Both the position numbers and the translations under genes were made by a program. Shown here in pieces: positions 33,947-40,721 of a DNA stretch of 64,000 nucleotides. Source of the stretch: Polyangiaceae bacterium (GTDB taxonomy: Bacteria > Myxococcota_A > Polyangia > Polyangiales > Polyangiaceae); NCBI GenBank assembly GCA_013361525.1, contig JABFXY010000107.1:1-64000 (forward strand), written 5' to 3'. A model generated the notes under the pieces. It saw only the letters and a program-made list of their open reading frames with translations. It did no database searches and had not been told where the DNA came from. Numbering within the stretch: the first letter of the stretch is position 1; every line of letters begins with the position of its first letter.

Positions 33947-34602
33947 CGCGCGAGCAATTGAGCCTTCTTTCGTTGGACCCAGCCGGCGCAGCGACATATG
34001 CGCTCGCCGAAGGGGCTGTCCTTCTTCGAGGATTCGCGAAGTCGAAAGAGGCGCGCCTTTTCGCCGACGTAGAGCGCGTCGCGGCCCATTGCCCGTTCCG
34101 ACACTTGGTGACGCCGGGCGGCTTCCGCATGTCCGTCGCGATGACCAATTGCGGCGAGCTCGGTTGGGTCTCCGACGAGCGCGGATATCGCTATTCGCCG
34201 GTCGACCCGCAGACGGGCTTCGCGTGGCCCGCCATGCCGCAGTCCTTTTTCGATCTCGCGACGACCGCGGCGAGGAGCGCGGGATACCCGTCGTTCGTGC
34301 CGGACGCCTGTCTCGTCAATCGCTATGCGCCGGGCGCGCGGCTGACGCTCCATCAAGACAAGAACGAGCGCGACGCACGGGCCCCGATCGTCTCGGTCTC
34401 GCTCGGGCTTTCCGCCGTCTTCCTTTTCGGAGGTGCTGCGCGGAGCGACCGCACCGCTCGTGTGCCGCTCGTCCACGGCGACGTCGTCGTTTGGGGAGGA
34501 CCGTCGCGATTCTTCTATCACGGCGTCCTCGCGCTCGAGGGCGGCGTTCACCCGCTCACCGGCGGGTACCGCATCAATCTCACGTTTCGAAAAGCGGTCT
34601 GA
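33943..34602 (+). CDS. alkB: AlkB DNA oxidative demethylase
   Basis: 219 residues. AlkB oxidises methyl groups from 1-methyladenine and 3-methylcytosine in DNA using iron and 2-oxoglutarate. Conserved parts are GGFRMSVAMTNCGELGW, VNRYAPGARLTLHQDKNE with H137 and D139, H193 in FFYHGVLAL, and R210 and R216 in the closing GYRINLTFR. Third gene of the ada operon, so induced with it. It ends three bases before the convergent mntP gene. Confidence 0.93.
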   Translation: MTREQLSLLSLDPAGAATYALAEGAVLLRGFAKSKEARLFADVERVAAHCPFRHLVTPGGFRMSVAMTNCGELGWVSDERGYRYSPVDPQTGFAWPAMPQSFFDLATTAARSAGYPSFVPDACLVNRYAPGARLTLHQDKNERDARAPIVSVSLGLSAVFLFGGAARSDRTARVPLVHGDVVVWGGPSRFFYHGVLALEGGVHPLTGGYRINLTFRKAV

Positions 34603-34604
34603 AG

Positions 34605-35177
34605 CTACGCTGCGGCGTGAAGATGCTCGATGAGGATCTTCGTGCCCAGGCCGATCAGAGCGAGGCCGCCGAGCGCGTCGAGGCGTTTGCCGAGCACCGC
34701 GCCGAATCGTCGACCGGCGTAGAGCCCGAGCGCGCTGAGGATGGCCGTCGTGCACCCGATCGTGACGAGCGAAAGAGCGAATGGCGCATTCAGCATCGGC
34801 AATGTGACACCCACCGCGAATGCGTCGATGCTCGTCGCGACGGCGAGGACGAGCATCACGCGGAACCCAAACAGATCCTTCGCGACGTCCGCTTCGTCGC
34901 CCTCTTTGGAACGCGCCTCCCAAAGCATCTTGCCGCCGATTGCGCCGAGAAGCGCAAAGGCGATCCAATGGTCCCACGCTTGGACACTCGGGCCGAGCGC
35001 GCTCCCGAGAAACCACCCGAGGAGCGGCATGAGCGCCTGAAATCCGCCGAAGAACAGCGCGACCATGAGCACGTGCTTCGGCAAGATGCGTGAAGCCGCC
35101 AGCCCGCGCGCAGCGGCGACGGCGGTCGCGTCCATCGCAAGACCGAGCGCCAGCACCAAGATCGCTCCGAACGTCAT
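34605..35177 (-). CDS. mntP: MntP-type manganese efflux pump
   Basis: 190 residues with six hydrophobic segments arranged as an inverted duplication. Each half has the family signature: LGLAMDATAVAAA near the N-terminus and VATSIDAFAVGVTLPML in the second half, where the Asp residues are needed for transport in characterised homologues. It would export excess manganese. The upstream 97 bases show no yybP-ykoY riboswitch core, so its regulation is unclear. Convergent with alkB and divergent from the PadR gene. Confidence 0.88.
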   Translation of the reverse strand: MTFGAILVLALGLAMDATAVAAARGLAASRILPKHVLMVALFFGGFQALMPLLGWFLGSALGPSVQAWDHWIAFALLGAIGGKMLWEARSKEGDEADVAKDLFGFRVMLVLAVATSIDAFAVGVTLPMLNAPFALSLVTIGCTTAILSALGLYAGRRFGAVLGKRLDALGGLALIGLGTKILIEHLHAAA

Positions 35178-35259
35178 CGCCGGCGCAGCCTAGCAGCGGG
35201 GTGTCGGCACGCTTGTTACCGGGCGAGCTAGGCACCCCTTGACGGCGGAGGACGCCGAT

Positions 35260-35290
35260 GCAAGATGTCTTGCGATGCAAGATGACTTGC
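35260..35290. promoter_or_regulatory. Two 14-bp palindromes spanning the PadR start
   Basis: GCAAGATGTCTTGC (35260-35273) is a perfect palindrome apart from its central TG; GCAAGATGACTTGC (35277-35290) has one change. They are 17 bases apart and the PadR start codon lies between them. They share GCAAG/CTTGC with the 19-bp palindrome at 36233-36251, so they may be one regulator's sites. Confidence 0.6.
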
Positions 35291-35625
35291 ACAAGGAGGC
35301 TTCGGCCTGGCGATCCCAGCTTCGAAAGGGAACGCTGGAGCTCGCGGTGCTGCTGCTCCTTCGGCGCGGGAGGCGTTACGGCCTCGAGATCGTCGACGTG
35401 TTGAACGAGGCGGGATTGGGCATCAGCGAGGGCAGCATCTACCCGCTTCTTTCACGCCTGAAGGCGGAGAAGAAGGTCACGACGGAGTGGGTCCAGGCCG
35501 AGGCAGGACACGCCCACAAGTATTACGAGCTGACGGACCACGGGCGGCAGACGTGTTCCCTCTTGTTGGAAGCGTGGCGCGATTACGTGGCGGCGTTCGA
35601 CCGCCTCGCAGGGAAAAAGGGATGA
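35275..35625 (+). CDS. PadR-family transcriptional regulator
   Basis: 116 residues from the ATG at 35275 (MQDDLHKEAS); a TTG at 35239 is less likely. Typical PadR strings are RKGTLELAVLLLLRRGRRYGLEI, then GISEGSIYPLLSRLKAEKKV and KYYELTDHGRQ, together a winged helix with a short C-terminal dimer helix. The start lies between two palindromes, indicating autorepression. It overlaps the following HAAS-domain gene by ATGA, the common arrangement where PadR controls its own operon. Confidence 0.88.
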   Translation: MQDDLHKEASAWRSQLRKGTLELAVLLLLRRGRRYGLEIVDVLNEAGLGISEGSIYPLLSRLKAEKKVTTEWVQAEAGHAHKYYELTDHGRQTCSLLLEAWRDYVAAFDRLAGKKG

Positions 35626-36209
35626 ACGACCAGACCTTGCCGCCCGAGGCGGAGACCTTTCTTCGGCATTTGCGGCTCGGGCTCGACAGCCTCCCCCGCG
35701 AAGAGCGGGACGACATCGTCGCGGAGGTGCGGTCGCACCTTCTCGAGCGTCGCGCAAACGGGAAGACGCCGCTCCTCGAAGGGTTCGAGGATCCGCAGAC
35801 GTATGCGTCGCGGTTCGTGTCCGAGACCGCGCTCCGCGATGCGCTGGCCCGCGGCACCTCGGTCCATTTGGGAAAGGCGCTCCTCACCGGCGCCGCGACC
35901 GGCATTGCGATGCTCCTCACGGTCGTGCCTTTGTTGGTGTTGCAGCTGCTCGGCGGTGCGCTCGTATTGGTCGGCGCCCTGAAGCCTTTCATGCCGGCGC
36001 ACGTCGGCGTGTTCGTCGACCAACAAGGTCGGCTCGTCGCCATCGGCGCGTACGGTGGTGACGTCGAGCCGTTGCGCGAGCTTTTGGGCTATTGGGCGAT
36101 ACCGTTGTTCGTCTTCGGGGGTATCGCGATCGTATGGGCGTGCAATCGCGCGCTGCGTTTCGTCGCCACGCGACGCCTCGGCGCGTCGCGTGCCCGACCC
36201 CTCGTTTGA
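35622..36209 (+). CDS. HAAS/DUF1700-like membrane protein
   Basis: 195 residues from the ATG at 35622. The N-terminal half is helical: FLRHLRLGLDSLPREERDDI, then VAEVRSHLLERRANG and PQTYASRFV, the HAAS signature. Two membrane helices follow near residues 95-125 and 155-180. HAAS proteins commonly sit next to PadR regulators and are thought to be membrane partners or sensors in that regulation. Translationally coupled to padR; the CPBP protease gene follows 53 bases later. Confidence 0.8.
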   Translation: MNDQTLPPEAETFLRHLRLGLDSLPREERDDIVAEVRSHLLERRANGKTPLLEGFEDPQTYASRFVSETALRDALARGTSVHLGKALLTGAATGIAMLLTVVPLLVLQLLGGALVLVGALKPFMPAHVGVFVDQQGRLVAIGAYGGDVEPLRELLGYWAIPLFVFGGIAIVWACNRALRFVATRRLGASRARPLV

Positions 36210-36232
36210 GCCTGATCCTTTTTTTGACAAGA

Positions 36233-36251
36233 GACCTTGCATTGCAAGGTC
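36233..36251. promoter_or_regulatory. 19-bp palindrome overlapping the CPBP gene promoter
   Basis: GACCTTGCA-T-TGCAAGGTC is a perfect 9+1+9 palindrome 11 bases before the CPBP start codon. TTGACA (36224-36229) lies just upstream, so a bound protein would block that promoter. Its core TTGCA/TGCAA resembles the palindromes at 35260-35290. Confidence 0.6.
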
Positions 36252-36262
36252 TTGGAGGCGCC

Positions 36263-37144
36263 ATGTCGAACCGCGAGATCGGTCGGTTTCTATTCGTCGT
36301 GTTCACCCTCGGGCTCGGAGCCCAATGCGCAGCGATCGCTTCGGGAGGGGCGACCCCGAGCGGAGGTTGGCTCCGTCTCGCGATGTGGGCACCTGCCGTT
36401 GCGGTGTTGACCAGCCGGTCCGCACGCCGGCTTGCGTGGGGAGCAATTCGACGAAGCGGCGGCATCTGGTTGCCACTCGCACTACTCGTCGGGTGGTCGC
36501 TGGTGTTGGTTCAGAATGCGCTGTTGTTCACCACCGGCGGCGGCACTTGGAACGAAAAGCTCTTTTCCACGAATCCCGATGGAACGGGGATCGCCGCGGT
36601 CAACGGCGTCGCCATGGTTCTCGGCGTCGGTCCTCAGAGCTACGGATTCTTTTCGCTCAATCTCCTCGTGACGTTGACCATCGGGTCGTTGCTCGTCGGC
36701 GTCCTGGGAGGTGTCGGTGAAGAGCTCGGCTGGCGCGCAGTCCTGCAACCGGCGCTCGAGGACCGCTTCGGCGCGACCCGCAGTCGGGTGATCGTCGGCG
36801 TTATATGGGCCTATTGGCATTTGCCCGTGAACCTCGCAGGCTACAACGACCCGGCTCACCCATTGCTCAATACGCTGCTGTTCTTTCCGCTCGTCGTCCT
36901 CGCCATGGCGTTTTCGTTCGGCTGGCTCACCCGCCGTTCGAGCAGCGTCTGGCCCGCCGCGATCGCACACGGCGCGAACAACATCATCAACACGGGATTC
37001 CTCCTCACCCCGCGGAGCTGGGCATGGGATACCACCACGGCCCTTGCAGCAGCGGCAATCGTCGGAGGGCTCTTTGCAGCAATGACGGTTCGACGAGCGA
37101 GCAGCGACGTCGCGCCCGCGCCGGCCGCAGCCATTGGGGCGTAA
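36263..37144 (+). CDS. CPBP-family intramembrane metalloprotease
   Basis: 293 residues from the ATG at 36263 with a GGAGG ribosome site. About eight membrane segments. The three motifs of the family are intact: VGEELGWR (E153, E154), AYWHLPVN (H186) and AHGANNIIN near residue 250. Bacterial CPBP proteases act on membrane proteins, bacteriocins or regulatory anti-factors. It sits downstream of PadR-HAAS with a shared palindromic operator, so it is probably under the same PadR control and could cleave the HAAS protein or a related factor. Confidence 0.87.
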   Translation: MSNREIGRFLFVVFTLGLGAQCAAIASGGATPSGGWLRLAMWAPAVAVLTSRSARRLAWGAIRRSGGIWLPLALLVGWSLVLVQNALLFTTGGGTWNEKLFSTNPDGTGIAAVNGVAMVLGVGPQSYGFFSLNLLVTLTIGSLLVGVLGGVGEELGWRAVLQPALEDRFGATRSRVIVGVIWAYWHLPVNLAGYNDPAHPLLNTLLFFPLVVLAMAFSFGWLTRRSSSVWPAAIAHGANNIINTGFLLTPRSWAWDTTTALAAAAIVGGLFAAMTVRRASSDVAPAPAAAIGA

Positions 37145-37259
37145 TTTTCTGGTCGACCGCTGACCCACTTTGCCTCATGCGGCGAGGCGCGACATCCCAA
37201 TGCAAACTTTCGCTCCACAGGGTGTCACACGGCGGGGGGGTTGCTATCGTCACCCCATC

Positions 37260-38021
37260 ATGAAGATCGGCGTCGTCGGTGGCACGGGCACGCTCGGCAA
37301 ACAGGTCGTGGAGATCTTGAGGCAACGCGGGCACGAAGTGCGCGTCTTGAGCCGCCACGCGCCGGACTACCCCGTCGATTTGAATACAGGTGCGGGGCTC
37401 GGCCACGCACTCCAGGGTTGCGATACCGTGGTGGACGCGAGCAACAACCCCTCGCAAAAGGGCGCGAAGGCGACATTGGTCGAAGGCTCCAAACGCCTCC
37501 TCGACGCGGAAAACGCGGCCGGCGTGCGGCACCACGTGTGCGTTTCCATCGTCGGGTGCGAGCGCGACCTGTTTGGATATCTGCGAATCAAAGCAGCCCA
37601 GGAGAAAGTCGTCGAGCGCGGCCCCGTTCCATGGACCATCGTGCGAGCGACCCAGTTCCACGACCTCATCGCATATCTACTCGGCTCGATGGCGCGCCTC
37701 CGCGTCGTTCCATTGCCGCGCGTGACGCTCCAACCGGTTGCGAGCGCAGAGGCAGCGCGCGCCGTCGCGGACGTCGCCGAAGGACAGCCTCGCCGCGGCC
37801 GCGTCGAAATCATCGGGCCCGAAGCCGCCGATTTGCGCGATCTCGCGCGCACCTGGAAAGCGATCACCGGCAGCCATTGCGCCGTCCTCCCGCTTCCTCT
37901 CGCTGGGAAAACGGCGCGCGCGCTACGTTCCGGTGTGTTGACGACGGATCACCCCGACGTGCGCGGCACGATCCCGTTCGCGACGTGGCTGAAGGGGACG
38001 GCGGCTGCACAACACGCGTGA
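37260..38021 (+). CDS. NmrA-like NAD(P)-binding oxidoreductase
   Basis: 253 residues from the ATG at 37260 (MKIGVVGG). The Rossmann motif is VVGGTGTLGKQV, and the rest follows atypical SDR/NmrA proteins with VVDASNNP, HHVCVSIVGCERDLFGYLRIKAAQE and PWTIVRATQFHDLI. The YxxxK catalytic pair is replaced by YLRIK, which fits. Substrate and role are unknown; such proteins act as redox sensors or quinone reductases. Ends five bases from the convergent TetR gene. Confidence 0.78.
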   Translation: MKIGVVGGTGTLGKQVVEILRQRGHEVRVLSRHAPDYPVDLNTGAGLGHALQGCDTVVDASNNPSQKGAKATLVEGSKRLLDAENAAGVRHHVCVSIVGCERDLFGYLRIKAAQEKVVERGPVPWTIVRATQFHDLIAYLLGSMARLRVVPLPRVTLQPVASAEAARAVADVAEGQPRRGRVEIIGPEAADLRDLARTWKAITGSHCAVLPLPLAGKTARALRSGVLTTDHPDVRGTIPFATWLKGTAAAQHA

Positions 38022-38025
38022 GCGG

Positions 38026-38673
38026 CTAGCGCTTGGGCTTACGCTCCAAACGCGCTTCGATGCCCACGATCATCGCCTCGAGCCCGAGCTCGAACTCTTT
38101 TTCCAGATCGTGTCGCGGCAAGATGCGCGCAACCTCGCGAACGCGGGGAAAACGTTCCTCGCTCAAATGGTCGTAGACGGCGCGAGACGTTTCGTCGGCG
38201 CGGACCGGCGCATACGCCGCGACCGTATGACCGACGACGAAGGCCGCGGTGACCTGCAGTGCGCTCAACGCATCCTCCGCCGAAAACCCACCCTTCATCA
38301 GGGCGTCGAGGACGACCTCGACGTGGAGAATGGATGCTTCGGTCGCCGCCGGCCGCGTCGCAAAGATCGGAAGCGCATGCGGATGTGCACGAAGGACCAG
38401 ACGTAGGCCGCGGGCGCGCTGCGAGAGCACCGTGCGCCAGGAGGCGGACCTCGACAACGGTGGCAGCTCGGCGAGCACCGTCTCGAAGATGCCATCCAGG
38501 ATCGCGGCCTTGTTCGCGACGTGGTGATAGAGCGACATCGCCTCGACGCCGAGCTCCTCCCCGAGACGGCGCATCGAAATCGCGTCGAGCCCCTCTCGGT
38601 CCACGATTTCCAGCGCTGCGCGCAGGATGCGCTCCCTGGACAATGCCTCGCGCTTGCCAGCCGCCTTCACCAT
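38026..38673 (-). CDS. TetR-family transcriptional regulator with TetR_C-like domain
   Basis: 215 residues. The HTH is at residues 12-60: LSRERILRAALEIVDREGLD, then ISMRRLGEELGVEAMSLYHHVANKAAILD, the TetR class closest to tetracycline repressors. The larger C-terminal part with AFVVGHTVAAYAPV and a helical bundle would bind a small ligand. It is divergent from the M28 peptidase gene, with a palindromic operator between them, and is likely its repressor. Confidence 0.87.
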   Translation of the reverse strand: MVKAAGKREALSRERILRAALEIVDREGLDAISMRRLGEELGVEAMSLYHHVANKAAILDGIFETVLAELPPLSRSASWRTVLSQRARGLRLVLRAHPHALPIFATRPAATEASILHVEVVLDALMKGGFSAEDALSALQVTAAFVVGHTVAAYAPVRADETSRAVYDHLSEERFPRVREVARILPRHDLEKEFELGLEAMIVGIEARLERKPKR

Positions 38674-38679
38674 GGTGCC

Positions 38680-38714
38680 TTGACAGACTTACACCATAAA
38701 CTTACATCGTAAGT
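38680..38714 (+). promoter_or_regulatory. Promoter and palindromic operator between TetR and M28 genes
   Basis: TTGACA (38680-38685) and TTACAT (38702-38707) are 16 bases apart and point at the M28 gene. They are overlapped by the palindrome ACTTAC-ATC-GTAAGT (38700-38714), and another ACTTAC copy lies at 38687-38692. This fits a TetR operator that would block transcription when bound. Confidence 0.6.
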
Positions 38715-38719
38715 CCATC

Positions 38720-39598
38720 ATGTGGATTCGCGAACGACCACCGCCGCTCGAGGCTTCTTCCTCATCCGGGACGCGGCTCGTCGCCGACGAGCCGCGTCTG
38801 CGTGCGTGGGTTCGGCGGCTCGCCGTCCCACGCCACATCTCGGTGAACGCCCGCGGCAACGTGTGGGTACGGGGCGAGCTTGCCGCCGAATTCGAGCGCT
38901 GCGGCTTTGGCGTCAGGCTTCAGGGCCGATACGACAACGTCGTCGCGCTCCCGTCATGCGTAGCGAAAGACCCGATCACGCTCGTCGCCGCGCATTACGA
39001 CACCGTGCCAGATTGCCCCGGCGCCGACGACAACGCGAGCGGACTGGCCGTCATGCTCGAATGCGCGCGGCTCGTCGCGAGCGTCTCCCCCCCGACCCGC
39101 GTCGGCTTCGTCGCCTTCAATGCGGAGGAGGATGGATTGCTCGGGAGCCGCGATTTCGTCGAGCATGGTCTCGCCGAGATCGGCGTCGACGTGCGCGCCG
39201 TGCACGTCCTCGAAATGGTCGGGTTCCGTGGCCGGTCGGCAACTCAGACGCTTCCGCTGCCGTGGGCGCCCGCGAGCCTGAGGGTGCCCGACTTCATCGG
39301 CCTCGTCGCGAAGGGCGGGTCGAATGCGCTGCTCGACGACGCAATCGCTTCACGCGCTGCGCCCGGGTTGAGGCTCGTCGGCGCGAAAACGTGGGGGCCC
39401 GTGCATCGGGTGGTGCCCGATCTCGTTCGTAGCGACCACTTCCCGTTTTGGCTCGCCGGCGTGCCCGCCCTGTTGTGGACGGACACCGGCAACTTCCGTA
39501 ATCCCCACTATCACCGGCTGACCGACACCCCGGAAACGCTCGATTACGCGTTCATGCGCGAGGTGTCGGAGCTGCTTTGCGACGTATTGGTGCGCTGA
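38720..39598 (+). CDS. M28-family zinc aminopeptidase
   Basis: 292 residues. The two-zinc site motifs of M28 are present: AHYDTV (H92, D94), GADDNASG (D103), the base in NAEEDGLLGS (E136-E137), SDHFPF and the C-terminal YHRLTDTPE His. No signal peptide is visible, so the enzyme may be cytoplasmic. Family members remove N-terminal residues from peptides. Divergent from the TetR gene and probably repressed by it. Confidence 0.87.
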   Translation: MWIRERPPPLEASSSSGTRLVADEPRLRAWVRRLAVPRHISVNARGNVWVRGELAAEFERCGFGVRLQGRYDNVVALPSCVAKDPITLVAAHYDTVPDCPGADDNASGLAVMLECARLVASVSPPTRVGFVAFNAEEDGLLGSRDFVEHGLAEIGVDVRAVHVLEMVGFRGRSATQTLPLPWAPASLRVPDFIGLVAKGGSNALLDDAIASRAAPGLRLVGAKTWGPVHRVVPDLVRSDHFPFWLAGVPALLWTDTGNFRNPHYHRLTDTPETLDYAFMREVSELLCDVLVR

Positions 39599-39601
39599 CC
39601 G

Positions 39602-40039
39602 TCACGAACCCTTTCGTTGACGCTCCACCTCGGCGCGCAGCCGATCCTCCTGTGCGCGAAGCTCAGGGGTGAGCGCCTCGCCGAAGTCCTCCGCCTCGAA
39701 GACCGGGCGAAGCTCGAGCTCCGCCTCTTCGCCGGGCATCGGATCGGGACAGCGGCGCGCCCATTCGACGGCCTCTTCCATCGACCGGACCTGCCAAATC
39801 CAGTAGCCGGCGATGAGCTCCTTCGCCTCGGTGAACGGTCCGTCGACGACCGTCCGCTTGCTACCGGAGAACTGGATGCGCTTGCCCTTCGTGCTCGGGT
39901 GGAGTCCGTCGCCGGCGAGCATGATGCCCGCCTTGACGAGCTCCTCGTTGTACTTGCCCATCGCGGTGAGCAGCTCTTCGCTGGGCATGACGCCCGCTTC
40001 GCTATTCTTCGTCGCCTTCACGATCACCATCACCTTCAT
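39602..40039 (-). CDS. YCII-related (DGPF domain) protein
   Basis: 145 residues from the ATG at 40039 with a good start context; a longer in-frame extension runs back through the next gene region and is not used. The signature DGPFTEAKELIAGYWIW and SMEEAVEWARRCP are typical of YCII/DGPF proteins. Such genes usually lie beside ECF42-type sigma factors, and such a sigma is at the right edge of this window, but not adjacent here. Function unknown; possibly a ligand-binding partner. Confidence 0.82.
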   Translation of the reverse strand: MKVMVIVKATKNSEAGVMPSEELLTAMGKYNEELVKAGIMLAGDGLHPSTKGKRIQFSGSKRTVVDGPFTEAKELIAGYWIWQVRSMEEAVEWARRCPDPMPGEEAELELRPVFEAEDFGEALTPELRAQEDRLRAEVERQRKGS

Positions 40040-40309
40040 CGTCGTTTCCTTTCGTCGAGGCGCGTCGGGCGCCGTGTTCGTTGGGGCAACGAACGAGCTA
40101 CTGCCGGATCGACCGGGCGACCAAGGATTTCTTCGTCGCGAAGAGGGATGGGATGGGCCGGACGCGGGCCGCCGAGCCGGGATGGCCGCCGCATGCGGCG
40201 CGCTCGGGGACGCGGGCGCGCCAAACGCGGCACCGGCAGCCGAGTCGCCCTTCGCGTTCCTCCCCGCACCACACTTGACCGCCTCGACAACCACGGAAAA
40301 CGTGTCGGC

Positions 40310-40699
40310 ATGCACAAGGGATCCTGCCTGTGTGGCGCCGTTACGTTCGAGGTCCGAGGTGACCTACCGCCGCCTGACGCGTGCCATTGCACGAAGTGTC
40401 GCAAGCACTCGGGCCATTACTACGCGGGGACGGACGTGCCACGCGACGCTTTGACGATTCACGGTGCGGACAACGTCGCCTGGTATCACTCGTCGGAAAA
40501 GGTGCGGCGCGGCTTCTGCTCGGTATGCGGCGCGTCCCTGTTCTTCGACCCGCTCGACCAAACGAAGCACGACTGGATAGGCGTCTCGATGGGCGCATTC
40601 GACAAACCCACCAATACCAAGCTCAGGATTCACATCTTCGTCGCCGACAAGGGCGACTATTACGATATCGCGGACGGGCTACCGCAAAATCAGCAGTGA
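40310..40699 (+). CDS. GFA-family (DUF636) zinc protein
   Basis: 129 residues from the ATG at 40310. The zinc-binding signature is GSCLCGAVTFEV, CHCTKCRKHSG and FCSVCGASLFFD, which matches the glutathione-dependent formaldehyde-activating enzyme-like fold. Only a few family members catalyse that reaction; most are uncharacterised. The gene is divergent from the YCII gene across 270 bases without a clear feature and converges with the STK-DUF2332 gene 22 bases on. Confidence 0.85.
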   Translation: MHKGSCLCGAVTFEVRGDLPPPDACHCTKCRKHSGHYYAGTDVPRDALTIHGADNVAWYHSSEKVRRGFCSVCGASLFFDPLDQTKHDWIGVSMGAFDKPTNTKLRIHIFVADKGDYYDIADGLPQNQQ

Positions 40700-40721
40700 C
40701 CGTCACGAGGACGTGGCTGCT

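Noticed and set aside
35178..35238. yybP-ykoY manganese riboswitch before mntP
   Set aside because: The region between mntP and padR is too short and lacks the conserved paired core.
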